Notes: a model not told the origin generated them from the letters alone. A stretch of 56,260 nt of DNA from Corynebacterium sp. (GCF_022712195.1 NZ_JALAGY010000026.1:1-56260); one strand, 5' to 3'. Shown: positions 1-7,869, numbered from the stretch's first letter. Numbers and translations are program-made.

Positions 1-148
1 CAGCCGCCGGCTGCGTGGGGGGGGGCACGAACAGGGGAGCGGCGAAAAATGTGACCGAGATCAATCCCCGTCGGCGCCCCGGTGCCGAAGCCGCCGGTCC
101 GCGGCCGGTAACCCTACCCTGACCTGCGCGGCGCGCTCTCTTTTATGG

Positions 149-165
149 GGTATCTCAGATGTACC
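149..165. promoter_or_regulatory. Candidate operator for the Rrf2/NsrR-like regulator
   Basis: The 17-base element GGTATCTCAGATGTACC is an imperfect palindrome with 12 of 16 paired positions symmetric. It lies 30 bases before the Rrf2 start codon. Rrf2/NsrR proteins bind such dyads and commonly autoregulate, so binding here is inferred from position and symmetry only. No other dyad of this quality is seen between here and the start of the window. Confidence 0.4.
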
Positions 166-195
166 TTTGGGTCCGCCGGGCCTACCGTGGAGTCC

Positions 196-702
196 ATGCA
201 CCTCACGAAGTTCACTGACCTGGGGCTCCGGTCGCTGATGATCCTCGGGGACACCGGGGCAGCCGGGGCAACCGACCCCGACCAGCGGCGCACCATCGGT
301 GAACTCGCGGTCCAGACCGCGGCACCGGCGTCACACGTGAAGAAGGTCATCGCCCGGCTCACCGGCGCGGGGATCCTCGGATCGGTTCGGGGTCGGAGCG
401 GTGGGGTGTACCTGGCCGACGGCGCACGCTCGGTCGACGTGGGCACGCTCCTGCGCGACCTGGAGGGCCGCCACGAGGTCGTCGACTGCGACGGCGACAC
501 CCCCTGCCCCCTGGCCCGGCGCGACTGTTCGCTCCGCCACCTGCTCGCCGAGGCGCAGGAGAACTTCTTCGCCACCTTCGACGGCATCTCCCTGGGGGAG
601 CTCATCGACCGGAACGCCGCCCCGGCGACCGGTCCGGTCAGTGTGGGCATGCCCACGCTGCACCCTGCGCCCCGGGCCGGGGACCACGACACCGACGAGT
701 AA
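196..702 (+). CDS. Rrf2-family transcriptional regulator, NsrR-like
   Basis: This 168-residue protein has the Rrf2 N-terminus (MHLTKFTDLGLRSLM) and winged helix-turn-helix, then three cysteines spaced C-X5-C-X6-C near residues 90-105. That is the region where NsrR binds its NO-sensitive iron-sulfur cluster. The start at 196 is chosen because the family N-terminus begins there; an upstream in-frame ATG at 145 would add 17 residues unlike the family. The hmp gene starts 13 bases downstream, the classical NsrR target, so an NO-detoxification operon is inferred. RsrR or IscR function is less likely given the neighbour. Confidence 0.82.
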   Translation: MHLTKFTDLGLRSLMILGDTGAAGATDPDQRRTIGELAVQTAAPASHVKKVIARLTGAGILGSVRGRSGGVYLADGARSVDVGTLLRDLEGRHEVVDCDGDTPCPLARRDCSLRHLLAEAQENFFATFDGISLGELIDRNAAPATGPVSVGMPTLHPAPRAGDHDTDE

Positions 703-715
703 GGAACACCCACCT

Positions 716-1954
716 ATGTCCACCATCACGAACCCGACCACCGCCCTGTCCGACTCCGTCCGGTCCCGCCGGCTCACCCCCGGCCACGAGGCGACTGTCG
801 TCGCGACGCTGCCGGTCATCGGCGCGCACATCAACGAGATCACCCCGGTCTTCTACAACCGGATGTTCGCCGCGCACCCTGAACTGATCCGTGACACCTT
901 CAACCGGGGAAACCAGCGGTCCGGCGGGCAGCAGAAGGCGTTGGCGGCGTCGGTGGCCACCTTCGCCACCATGCTGGTCGACCCGGACGCCCCGGACCCG
1001 GTGGCGATGCTGTCACGCATCGCGCACAAGCACGTCTCGCTGGGGATCACCGCGGACCAGTACCAGATCGTCCACGACCACCTCTTCGCCGCCATCGTCG
1101 AGGTCCTCGGCGACGCGGTCACCCCGGACGTCGCCGAGGCGTGGGACGAGGTGTACTGGTTGATGGCCGAGGTGCTCATCGACGCGGAGTCGGGTCTGTA
1201 CGGGGCCGCGGGTGTCGAACCGGGCGACGTCTTCCGGGACGCCGTCCTGGCGGCCCGCCGTGACCTGTCGGACACGGTCACCGAGTTCACCTTCACCGCC
1301 CCCGACGAGTTCGCCGGGGCCCGGGCCGGCCAGTACGTGTCCGTCGGGGTCGTCCTGCCCGACGGTGCCCGGCAGCTGCGCCAGTACTCCCTCGTGGGGT
1401 GGGACGCCCAGGGGTTCACCATCGCCGTGCAGCGAGACGGGGAGGTGTCGGCGGCGTTGCTGGACGGGCTGACCGTCGGCGACCGCGTGGACGCCACCCT
1501 CCCGGCCGGGGACCTGGTGCTGGAGGACGCCGTGACCTCCGGTGACGTCCCGGTGGTTCTGGTCAGCTCGGGTATCGGTTCCACGCCGATGACCGGGATG
1601 CTGTCCGCGCTGGTCGCCGCCGGCACCGCCCCGACGGTGACGGTGCTCCACGCCGACGACGACGAGGCGTCCTACGCCCAGCGTGAGGTGACTGCCGCCG
1701 CTGTCGCCGCCCTGCGGGACGCGGGTGCCACGGTGCAGGTCGTGGAGTGCTACCGGGACAACGGCGACACCGTGGACCTGGCGCCCCTCGCCGCCCGGTC
1801 CGTGGTGCCGGCGGAGGCGGTGTGGTACCTGTGCGGTGGTACGGCGTTCCTGCAGGACGTGCGCTCCCAGCTGGAGTCGGAGACTGCGGTACTGCGTCCC
1901 GCCGCGGTGCACGTGGAGCTCTTCGGGCCGAACGACTGGCTGCTGGGGGAGTAG
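716..1954 (+). CDS. hmp: Flavohaemoglobin (nitric oxide dioxygenase)
   Basis: Hmp oxidises NO to nitrate using O2, NAD(P)H, FAD and haem. The 412-residue length fits the family. A globin domain covers about residues 1-150, with the proximal-histidine segment HKHVSLGI near residue 104. An FAD-binding domain follows with RQYSLV, then an NAD domain with SSGIGSTP, and the C-terminus holds the conserved ELFGPN segment. The start is the ATG behind AAGGA at 701-705. It sits directly downstream of the NsrR-like gene, supporting an NO-responsive two-gene unit. A haemoglobin-like reductase with another substrate is unlikely. Confidence 0.93.
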   Translation: MSTITNPTTALSDSVRSRRLTPGHEATVVATLPVIGAHINEITPVFYNRMFAAHPELIRDTFNRGNQRSGGQQKALAASVATFATMLVDPDAPDPVAMLSRIAHKHVSLGITADQYQIVHDHLFAAIVEVLGDAVTPDVAEAWDEVYWLMAEVLIDAESGLYGAAGVEPGDVFRDAVLAARRDLSDTVTEFTFTAPDEFAGARAGQYVSVGVVLPDGARQLRQYSLVGWDAQGFTIAVQRDGEVSAALLDGLTVGDRVDATLPAGDLVLEDAVTSGDVPVVLVSSGIGSTPMTGMLSALVAAGTAPTVTVLHADDDEASYAQREVTAAAVAALRDAGATVQVVECYRDNGDTVDLAPLAARSVVPAEAVWYLCGGTAFLQDVRSQLESETAVLRPAAVHVELFGPNDWLLGE

Positions 1955-1964
1955 TCGGGGCGTC

Positions 1965-2540
1965 ATGACCGATCCCGAATCGCCGTTGAGCTGGCCCCTG
2001 CCGTCCGCGGACATCGTCGGGGAGCTCGACGACGGGTCGGTGCTGCGTCTGCGGGCCCCGGTGAAGAGTGACCTGCAGGGGCTGGTGGTGTCCAGCAGGC
2101 ACGAGGATTCGCGACGCTACACCCACCTGGAGGAGGACTACACCCGCGGCGACGCCGAGGCGTTCCTGCGCACGATGGCCCGCTCACCCACGGCGATGCT
2201 GTGGATCGTCGACGACCCGGACGCGCCGGGGAAGTTCGGCGGGACACTGGAGGTGCGGCTGGTCAGCAGGGAGGGCCGGTGCGTGGAGCTGGGCTACACC
2301 ACCGCGCCCCACCTGCGGGGGAGGGGCCTGATGACGGCGGTGGTGCGCACGGTCACCGAGTTCCTCTTCGACTACCGGGTCCACCGGGTGCAGATCCGGG
2401 CGAATCCGCGGAACCGGGCGTCCTGCGCGGTGGCGGTGAACGCCGGGTTCCGGCACGAGGGGACGGCGCGTGACGCCGAGATGCTGCGCGGCCGCTTCAA
2501 CGACCTCGACACGTTCGCCCGCCTGGCGACCGACCGCTGA
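1965..2540 (+). CDS. GNAT-family N-acetyltransferase (RimJ/RimL type)
   Basis: This 191-residue protein has the GNAT acetyl-CoA-binding core: an ELGYTTAPHLRGRGLMT segment (R/Q-x-x-G-x-G/A loop) followed by VHRVQIRANPRNRAS, and the NAGF motif typical of the RimL subfamily. Such enzymes acetylate N-termini of ribosomal proteins or small amines; the substrate here is unknown. It begins 10 bases after hmp and may be co-transcribed. Its 3' end overlaps the convergent MerR-HEAT gene by 44 bases. No strong Shine-Dalgarno is visible before ATG 1965. Confidence 0.85.
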   Translation: MTDPESPLSWPLPSADIVGELDDGSVLRLRAPVKSDLQGLVVSSRHEDSRRYTHLEEDYTRGDAEAFLRTMARSPTAMLWIVDDPDAPGKFGGTLEVRLVSREGRCVELGYTTAPHLRGRGLMTAVVRTVTEFLFDYRVHRVQIRANPRNRASCAVAVNAGFRHEGTARDAEMLRGRFNDLDTFARLATDR

Positions 2541-3585
2541 GCGCCCGGGCGGTCCGGGCGACGGTGCGGTCGGGGTCCGTGGCGAAGTCCGCCAGGGCGG
2601 GCACGGCCGCGTCCACGGTGCCGGAGAGCTCGGCCAGTGCCTGGACGGTGCGCAACCGTGCCCCGGGTGACGCCGGCGACGCCGGGCCACCGGCGGCGAC
2701 AAGTGACGCGACGACCGTCTCCCCGGAGGCGGGGTGGCGGCGGCACAGTGCGGTGAGTGCCTCGGCGGCCTCGACGTCGTGGTCGCCGTCGGTGACCAGC
2801 GTTACCAGACGGTCGACCAGGCCTCCGGTCGGCGCGGGCCCCGACCGTCGGGCCAGGGACAGCACCGCCCGGGAGCGGACGGTCGGGTCAGGGTCGTCGG
2901 CCAGATCGGTGAGGACGGCAAGAACGTCGGGGACGGTGGAGACAGTGGGGACAGTGGGGACGGCGTCGGCGTCGAGAGCCTCGACGATGCGCAGGCGCGT
3001 CGGGGCGTCCGCGGACGGGATCCGCGCCACGAGTGCAGGCACGGCGTCCTCACCGGCACGGGCCAGTGACCAGCGCAGCGTCCCGGCGACGTTCGGGTCG
3101 GGTTCATCCAGGTAGGACGAGACGAGGGCCGTCGTCGCCTGCCCCGGGGTGCTGCGCAGCGCCGCCGACTGCCGTTCGGTGGGGTGCCCCGAGCGCAGTG
3201 CGTTCAGCAGCGAGGTGACGGCCAGGACGTCGTCCCAGCTCTCCGGTGCACCGCCCCCGTCCCGGCCCGCGTGGCCGCCCAGGGAGTCCAGGTGGGTGAG
3301 GAGGGCCTGCTCCTCACGGATGCGCTGGCGGGTCTCCTCCCGCAGCCGGTCGATGACCGCGGCGACATCCAGCCCGGGGTCGTCCAGCGCGGTGCGGACC
3401 TCCGCGATCCCCATCCCCAGGGAGCGCAGCGACTCGACCTTCAGCAGGCGTCCGAGGTCCCCGCGGGAGTAGTCCCGGTAGCCGCCGCCGGTGCGCCGGG
3501 AGGGGGAGACCAGACCCTGGGAGTCGTAGTGCCGCAGCATGCGCACACTGATCCCCGATCTGCGCGACACCTCACCGATGAGCAT
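2497..3585 (-). CDS. MerR-family regulator fused to HEAT-like repeats
   Basis: The 362-residue protein begins with a complete MerR DNA-binding domain (MLIGEVSRRSGISVRMLRHYD, with GGYRDYS in the wing) and a dimerisation helix to about residue 110. The remaining ~250 residues are alanine/leucine-rich helical repeats of HEAT type instead of a small ligand pocket. It is co-oriented with the HEAT-repeat gene upstream, only 9 bases away, so the two form an operon. A MerR-type operator precedes that operon. Autoregulation and a protein rather than metal or small-molecule signal are inferences. Confidence 0.85.
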   Translation of the reverse strand: MLIGEVSRRSGISVRMLRHYDSQGLVSPSRRTGGGYRDYSRGDLGRLLKVESLRSLGMGIAEVRTALDDPGLDVAAVIDRLREETRQRIREEQALLTHLDSLGGHAGRDGGGAPESWDDVLAVTSLLNALRSGHPTERQSAALRSTPGQATTALVSSYLDEPDPNVAGTLRWSLARAGEDAVPALVARIPSADAPTRLRIVEALDADAVPTVPTVSTVPDVLAVLTDLADDPDPTVRSRAVLSLARRSGPAPTGGLVDRLVTLVTDGDHDVEAAEALTALCRRHPASGETVVASLVAAGGPASPASPGARLRTVQALAELSGTVDAAVPALADFATDPDRTVARTARALSGRSPGGRTCRGR

Positions 3586-3594
3586 GCCCTGATC

Positions 3595-4233
3595 CTAGTG
3601 CGGTCCCTGCTCCTGTCGGGTGGCCGTGTACTCGGCGGCGTCGAAGCCGTGGTCCGGGTCGTCGAGCAGGATCAGGGTGGCGGTGGCGTGCACGGTGGCG
3701 TGCACGGTGGCGGGGGAGTCGGCCGGTCCGTCCTCCCCGGCGACGGACTCCAGGGCCGGCCGGCCGCTCTCCCCGAGGTCCAGGTAGGCCCGGGTGAGGC
3801 TGCGCCGGATCTCCCGCGGGCCGCGGCCCAGCTGACCGCGAAGACGGGCGGCGAGCTGTCCGGCGTCCTGGCGGGGGACGCAGCCGACCGCGGTGCGCCA
3901 CGCGGTGCGGGCGACCTCGTCGTCAGCGTCGGCGAGGAGGTCGTCGGTGATGTGCGGGTATACGGGACGGTCTGCGGCCTCACCGATCTTCGACAGGGTG
4001 TGCAGCGCCTGGGACCGCGCCTGGGGGACCAGGGAGTGCAGTTCGTCGAGCAGTGCGGGCACCGTGAGGCGCGCCGGGAACCTGGTGAGCGCCCAGGTCA
4101 GCATGTCGCGGACGAAGAAGTCCGGTTCCACGGCGCACCGGGCGACGAGTTCGTGGACGGTGGCGCCGCCGTCGGTGCCCGCAGCCAGGGCGGCGCGGAG
4201 GCGGACCGAGGGGTCGGGGTGGTTGAGGTTCAT
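3595..4233 (-). CDS. HEAT-repeat domain protein
   Basis: This 212-residue soluble protein is made of tandem helical repeats with proline and aspartate at the turns, for example NHPDPSVRLRAALA and PQARSQALHTLSKIG. These are the hallmarks of HEAT/PBS-lyase-like repeats, which mediate protein-protein contacts. ATG 4233 is preferred over the in-frame GTG at 4248. The GTG lies inside the promoter/operator, and the -10 is placed so that transcription would begin at the ATG, giving a leaderless mRNA. It is the first gene of a two-gene unit with the MerR-HEAT regulator, suggesting that the two HEAT proteins act together. The target is unknown. Confidence 0.75.
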   Translation of the reverse strand: MNLNHPDPSVRLRAALAAGTDGGATVHELVARCAVEPDFFVRDMLTWALTRFPARLTVPALLDELHSLVPQARSQALHTLSKIGEAADRPVYPHITDDLLADADDEVARTAWRTAVGCVPRQDAGQLAARLRGQLGRGPREIRRSLTRAYLDLGESGRPALESVAGEDGPADSPATVHATVHATATLILLDDPDHGFDAAEYTATRQEQGPH

Positions 4234-4246
4234 GGTGCCAGTGGAC

Positions 4247-4267
4247 ACCCTGACACAGTGTCAGGGT
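4247..4267 (-). promoter_or_regulatory. MerR-type operator and promoter with 19-bp spacer
   Basis: ACCCTGACAC and GTGTCAGGGT form a perfect 10-bp inverted repeat around one base. On the minus strand it lies between a -35 TTGACC (4270-4265) and a -10 TCCACT (4245-4240), with a spacer of exactly 19 bp. That elongated spacer is the signature of promoters activated by DNA distortion by MerR proteins. The regulator is presumably the MerR-HEAT protein of the same operon. Confidence 0.72.
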
Positions 4268-4312
4268 CAAGCTAGACGGGGAGACCGGGCGGGTGTGCGT
4301 CGTGAAAAGAAC

Positions 4313-4343
4313 TAGACAGAGCTGTCTGGTGGTGTGTTAGGCT
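4313..4343 (+). promoter_or_regulatory. Promoter with palindromic operator upstream of the structured leader
   Basis: A -35-like TAGACA (4313-4318) and a -10-like TAGGCT (4338-4343) are 19 bp apart. AGACAG and CTGTCT (4314-4319 and 4322-4327) form a perfect 6-bp inverted repeat overlapping the -35. Transcription would start near 4350, leaving a leader of about 170 bases before the next gene. The binding protein is unknown; a TetR-type regulator is one possibility. Confidence 0.4.
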
Positions 4344-4351
4344 CAGGACCA

Positions 4352-4498
4352 CGATCAAGAAGTCCACCCCCGCGGACACCGCGTCCACAGTGCAGTGACC
4401 GCCCGGGCCCCGGCCGGAGAGGGTGGCTGGCAACCGTGTCGCGGACACCGGTGCCTCCGAGGACGATCGGCCCGGTCGGGCACAGATGACCCGACGGG
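4352..4498 (+). ncRNA. Structured 5' leader resembling the SAM-clan (SAM-I/IV) riboswitch fold
   Basis: Elements are in SAM-clan order. P1 is CGATC (4352-4356) with GATCG (4465-4469). Then comes a joining AAGA. P2 is AG-CCACCC (4361-4369, one bulged T) with GGGTGGCT (4421-4428). P3 is framed by GGCAACC (4429-4435) and GGTGCC (4450-4455) around GTGTC/GACAC. The GGCAACC and GGTGCC core is characteristic of SAM-I and SAM-IV riboswitches. A further hairpin CCCGGTCGGG/CCCGACGGG (4471-4498) lies just before the start region and could be the expression platform. The SAM-I P2 consensus is not matched, so ligand assignment is tentative. Confidence 0.45.
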
Positions 4499-4522
4499 GA
4501 AACGCGAAACCGCAGGAGCATC

Positions 4523-4897
4523 ATGCGTCATCCACAATGCAGTCTCTTCCACCCCGGACACCAGGTCCACCACATCCAGGCGCGCAAGGTCGCCGAGGTG
4601 CTCCACCCCGCCTCAGGCGACCTCGGACGCTTCGCCCCTGTGGAGCTCACCGACCTCGGCGGAGGCTGGTTCGAGGCCGGGGTCGACGGGGAGACCCGTC
4701 TCGGCTGGAACCACAGTCTCGACGACGTCGCCGCCTTCGCCAGGGACTCCGTGCTCGGTGAGGTCCTCTTCATCCCCGAGCTCTCCGCGCTGGTGTGCGT
4801 GCGGGGCCAGTTCGACCCGGTCGCCTCACAACGTCGCCTGCTCTACCCGTCGTGGGGGAAGCGGAACGCCTGCGCCCCGGTCAACGCGGCCCTCTGA
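4523..4897 (+). CDS. Hypothetical protein behind a riboswitch-like leader
   Basis: A 124-residue protein not recognised as a known family. It has no signal peptide or membrane segment, a histidine-rich start (HPGHQVHHIQ), a W-rich middle (GGGWFEAGVDGE and GWNHS) and a C-terminus with VCVRG. AGGAG at 4514-4518 precedes ATG 4523 at good spacing. Its long structured leader suggests metabolite control. The last 17 bases overlap the convergent YkvI-like gene. A role in methionine/SAM metabolism follows only if the leader really is a SAM sensor. Confidence 0.7.
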   Translation: MRHPQCSLFHPGHQVHHIQARKVAEVLHPASGDLGRFAPVELTDLGGGWFEAGVDGETRLGWNHSLDDVAAFARDSVLGEVLFIPELSALVCVRGQFDPVASQRRLLYPSWGKRNACAPVNAAL

Positions 4898-6104
4898 CCT
4901 CACTGTCCACCTGTTCGGCGAGCGCCTCGGTGTCGGCGTCGGAGTCCTCCAGCGCCTCGGACAGTTCGGCCTCCTCGGCACTGCCGAAGTCCGCGTCGTC
5001 GGATTCACGTCGCTCGGTGAGGTCGCGGATGGTGTCCCGGTGACCACTCTCCTCTGACAGGCGTGCACGTGAGAAGACCCACCAGCCGACCAGCAGGGCC
5101 ACCATCGCCATCCCGAGGTAGCCGAGGACGGGGTACACGTAGGTCATCAGGGTGTCGAAGCCGACGAAGCTCACCGCGTACCCGGCGGCGCACAGGGCCA
5201 GGAACACCGGCGTGTACCGGGACGGATGTGCCGAGGTCACCCGCTTGCCCAGTGCGTAGAACATGCCGATGGCGGTGTTGTAGATCATCGCGAAGATGAC
5301 GAACACCATCACGAAGGACATGGCCGGGTGCATGGAGTGGAACAGGGTCAGCATCGGGACGTCGTCACCGGCCACGGTCCCGATGTTGGCCAGCAGCGTG
5401 AACACGGCGAGACCCAGCAGGACGGTGTAGATGACGCCGCCGAGCAGCCCGCCGCGTCCTGCGTCCCGCATGCTGGTGTGGTTCCCGCCGATCACCAGGG
5501 ACATCGACACGCCCAGCAGCAGGGCGAGTCCGTTGTAGTTCAGGGCGGACAGCCACCACGGGCCCACGGGGGACGGTTCCCGCGACGCGAGGTCGCTGAC
5601 GGCCCCGAAGTCCTCCGGCAGGTTGAACAGCGTGTAGACGAAGCCGACCAGCACGGCGATGATCAGCAGCGGCGTCAGGCCGCCGATGATGCCGCTGACC
5701 TTGTCCACGTCGAGCAGCCCGGTCACCATCACCAGGACGGTCATCACCAGCGCCCCGGCCCAGCCGGGCAGGCCGAACTGCTGCTCCAGGTTCGCCCCGG
5801 CGCCGGCGAGCATCACGAAACCGACGCAGAACAACGTCACCGTGACCACGATGTCCAGTGCCCAGGACACGGTGGGGTGGGTGATGCCGCGGAACACCGA
5901 CTTGTGCTCGTCGGCGAGGAAGTAGCTGCCGAGCTGCAGGATCACCGCGCCGGCCGCGGCCATGACCACTCCGGCGAGGGCCGCGCCCCACAGGCCGTCG
6001 AGGCCGAAGGAGGCGAAGTACTGGATCACCTCCAGCCCGGTGGCGAAGCCTGCGCCGACGAGGAGACCGAGGAATGCCATGGAGATCTTGAGTTGTGCTT
6101 TCAC
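4881..6104 (-). CDS. YkvI-like integral membrane protein (APC/LeuT-type fold)
   Basis: This 407-residue protein has about ten hydrophobic helices. The first carries VGAGFATGLEVIQYF, with the G-x-G-FA-G break seen in YkvI and related LeuT-fold proteins. A GGNHTSMRDAG loop lies mid-protein, and an acidic cytoplasmic tail of about 60 residues is rich in D and E (ESDDADFGSAEEAELSE). The substrate is unknown. The start is GTG 6104. A perfect 8-bp inverted repeat lies 25 bases upstream. It is transcribed convergently with the small unknown gene, sharing 17 bases at the 3' ends. Confidence 0.75.
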   Translation of the reverse strand: MKAQLKISMAFLGLLVGAGFATGLEVIQYFASFGLDGLWGAALAGVVMAAAGAVILQLGSYFLADEHKSVFRGITHPTVSWALDIVVTVTLFCVGFVMLAGAGANLEQQFGLPGWAGALVMTVLVMVTGLLDVDKVSGIIGGLTPLLIIAVLVGFVYTLFNLPEDFGAVSDLASREPSPVGPWWLSALNYNGLALLLGVSMSLVIGGNHTSMRDAGRGGLLGGVIYTVLLGLAVFTLLANIGTVAGDDVPMLTLFHSMHPAMSFVMVFVIFAMIYNTAIGMFYALGKRVTSAHPSRYTPVFLALCAAGYAVSFVGFDTLMTYVYPVLGYLGMAMVALLVGWWVFSRARLSEESGHRDTIRDLTERRESDDADFGSAEEAELSEALEDSDADTEALAEQVDSEVRGPR

Positions 6105-6128
6105 GGGGTGCCCGTCCTCACTGTTGCT

Positions 6129-6148
6129 GACGTCCGTGTGCGGACGTC
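6129..6148. promoter_or_regulatory. Inverted repeat upstream of the YkvI-like gene
   Basis: GACGTCCG and CGGACGTC (6129-6136 and 6141-6148) form a perfect 8-bp inverted repeat with a TGTG centre, 25 bases before the YkvI-like start. Placement fits an operator or a leader hairpin; no regulator is assigned. Confidence 0.35.
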
Positions 6149-6249
6149 CTGACGTCGCCTGTGTTCCAGACGGTGGGACTCTACCGCAGCGGGGGCGGGG
6201 GTCGCCGCCCTGTTCCTTCTTCCCTGCATAGGCTATTGTTGCGGCTCAT

Positions 6250-6546
6250 ATGTGGATCGGAACCCTTGAACTCGACGTCCTCCTCGGGGACGTGCACTCC
6301 CTCAAGCAGAAGCGCTCCGTGGTGCGGCCGGTGATCGCCGAGGTGCACCGGAGGTTCGGTGTGTCCGTGGCGGAGGTCGACCACCGTGACCTGCACCGCC
6401 GTACCGGGATCGGCGCCTCGACGGTCAGCGGTGACCGTGACCGTGTCGTCGAGGTCATGGAGGCGGTGGAACGTCTGGTGGCGGCGCGGCCCGAGATCCA
6501 GGTGCTGTCGGCGAAACTGCGGTACCTGTCCTCTGAAGACCTCTGA
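6250..6546 (+). CDS. DUF503 family protein (YlxP-like)
   Basis: A 98-residue protein that fits DUF503 along its whole length. It begins MWIGTLELDVLLGDVHSLKQKRSV, the conserved family N-terminus, followed by a short ferredoxin-like fold. YlxP-type proteins are linked by gene context to translation and ribosome maturation, but the molecular role is not established. A TAGGCT -10 lies 20 bases upstream (6225-6230), giving a very short leader and no clear Shine-Dalgarno. It is a single-gene unit facing the leftward SPFH/RHH operon. Confidence 0.82.
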   Translation: MWIGTLELDVLLGDVHSLKQKRSVVRPVIAEVHRRFGVSVAEVDHRDLHRRTGIGASTVSGDRDRVVEVMEAVERLVAARPEIQVLSAKLRYLSSEDL

Positions 6547-6583
6547 AGACATCTGTGGCGGCGGGTCGCTGTGCGTGCCCCGC

Positions 6584-6778
6584 TCACTCCTTCTTGGGGG
6601 GACGGCCCCGCCGCGGCAGCTCGCCGGTGGACTTGGGCAGTCTGCCCGCCCGGCGCAGCTGGTCGCGCAGCATCACCTCGATCTGGGCGTTGACGCTGCG
6701 CAGGTCGTCGTGGGCCCAGCGGGCGATCGCGTCGTAGACCGCCGGGTCGATGCGCAGTGGGACGTTCTTACGCGCCAT
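6584..6778 (-). CDS. Arc/MetJ-type ribbon-helix-helix DNA-binding protein
   Basis: This 64-residue protein contains an Arc-like ribbon-helix-helix: strand [17 protein letters not shown], then helices [25 protein letters not shown], and a basic tail ending RRGRPPKKE. The ATG at 6778 lies inside the end of the SPFH gene (11-base overlap), so the two are translationally coupled. A GTG at 6787 is a possible longer start. The natural target is the 15-bp inverted repeat in front of the SPFH gene, which would make this the operon's autoregulator; that is an inference. Confidence 0.8.
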   Translation of the reverse strand: MARKNVPLRIDPAVYDAIARWAHDDLRSVNAQIEVMLRDQLRRAGRLPKSTGELPRRGRPPKKE

Positions 6779-7802
6779 GGAGACCACCGGTGTTGATCAC
6801 CGGTTGGGTCGAGGAGTCGGAGCACAGGACGACGAGCAGGTTGGAGACCATCGAGGCCCGGCGTTCCGGGTCGAGGTCGACGATGTCGCGTTCCTCGAGC
6901 TGGTCGAGGGCGGTCTGGACCATCGACACCGCGCCGTCGACGATCTGCTCACGGGCGTCGACGACAGCCTGGGCCTGCTGGCGTTGCAGCATCGCGCCGG
7001 CGATCTCCGGGGCGTAGGACAGTGCGGAGATCCTGGCCTCGACGATCTCGAGGCCGGCGACGGCGACACGTGCGGCGACCTCGTCGGCGAGTTCCCGGGA
7101 GACCACGTCGGTCGAGCCGGCGAGGCTGGTGGCGGCCTCGCCGGAGCTGCCGTCGGCGTTGACGCGGCCCGGGACCGAGTCGTAGGGGTGGGTGGTGGCG
7201 ACGTGGCGCAGGGCGGACTCGGACTGGGAGTGGATGAACTCCTCGACGTCCTCGACGGAGAAGGTGGCCTTGGCGGTGTCGGAGACCTGCCAGACGACGA
7301 TGGCGCCGATCTTCACCGGGTTGCCGTTGAGGTCGTTGACCTTGATCTCGTTGGTCTCGAAGTTGCGGACCCGCACGCTGACCTTCCTCGAGGTCGCCAG
7401 CGGCGGCACCAGGGTCAGTCCGGTGGTGCGGTTGGTGCCGAGGTAGCGTCCGAAGAACTGGACGACCTGGGTGTGACCGGGGTTGATGACCCGCAGCATC
7501 GTCAGGACGACGACCGACACGAGGACCAGGACCACGCCGACGCCGACGAGCGTCCCGCCGAGCGCGTCGGCGAGGTTCCCGGTGCCCATGCCGACGGCGG
7601 CCCACACGATCAGGGCGACCGCGGCGAGGAAGAGGACGACCCCGCCGAGGAGCGCGGTGACGGCCAGTCCGGTGGACCCGGACCACGCGCGGTGCTCGCT
7701 GATGCTGACGTTGGTGCCGTCGTGTCCGACGGGGGTCCCGGCGACGCCGTCGGGGGCTGCGTCGGGGGGCGTGGCGTGCGGCGTGGTCTGTTCGTTGGCC
7801 AT
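6768..7802 (-). CDS. SPFH/band-7 (stomatin-like) membrane protein
   Basis: This 344-residue protein has a polar N-terminal tail of about 45 residues, then two adjacent transmembrane helices (about residues 45-105). A complete SPFH domain follows, starting at [20 protein letters not shown] and continuing to the [26 protein letters not shown] coiled segment. SPFH proteins oligomerise at the inner face of membrane microdomains. GAGAGGAC precedes ATG 7802. The gene is coupled to a ribbon-helix-helix gene and preceded by a long perfect inverted repeat, suggesting tight autoregulation. Its physiological role is not identified. Confidence 0.88.
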   Translation of the reverse strand: MANEQTTPHATPPDAAPDGVAGTPVGHDGTNVSISEHRAWSGSTGLAVTALLGGVVLFLAAVALIVWAAVGMGTGNLADALGGTLVGVGVVLVLVSVVVLTMLRVINPGHTQVVQFFGRYLGTNRTTGLTLVPPLATSRKVSVRVRNFETNEIKVNDLNGNPVKIGAIVVWQVSDTAKATFSVEDVEEFIHSQSESALRHVATTHPYDSVPGRVNADGSSGEAATSLAGSTDVVSRELADEVAARVAVAGLEIVEARISALSYAPEIAGAMLQRQQAQAVVDAREQIVDGAVSMVQTALDQLEERDIVDLDPERRASMVSNLLVVLCSDSSTQPVINTGGLHGA

Positions 7803-7832
7803 GGTGTCCTCTCCCGTTCCCGGAGTCTCCGG

Positions 7833-7869
7833 AAACTGATATCACTTAACAGTAAAGTGATATCAGTTT
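7833..7869. promoter_or_regulatory. Perfect 15-bp inverted repeat at the SPFH-RHH promoter
   Basis: AAACTGATATCACTT and AAGTGATATCAGTTT match perfectly across a 7-base spacer (7848-7854). Each arm contains the palindrome TGATATCA, so the site offers two symmetric half-sites. It lies 30 bases upstream of the SPFH start in the only A+T-rich stretch nearby. This suits cooperative binding by two ribbon-helix-helix dimers. Confidence 0.7.

Noticed and set aside
4352..4498. Cobalamin, TPP or c-di-AMP riboswitch
   Set aside because: The B12 box, the CTGAGA thi-box and the ydaO core words are not present; the GGCAACC/GGTGCC core fits the SAM clan better.
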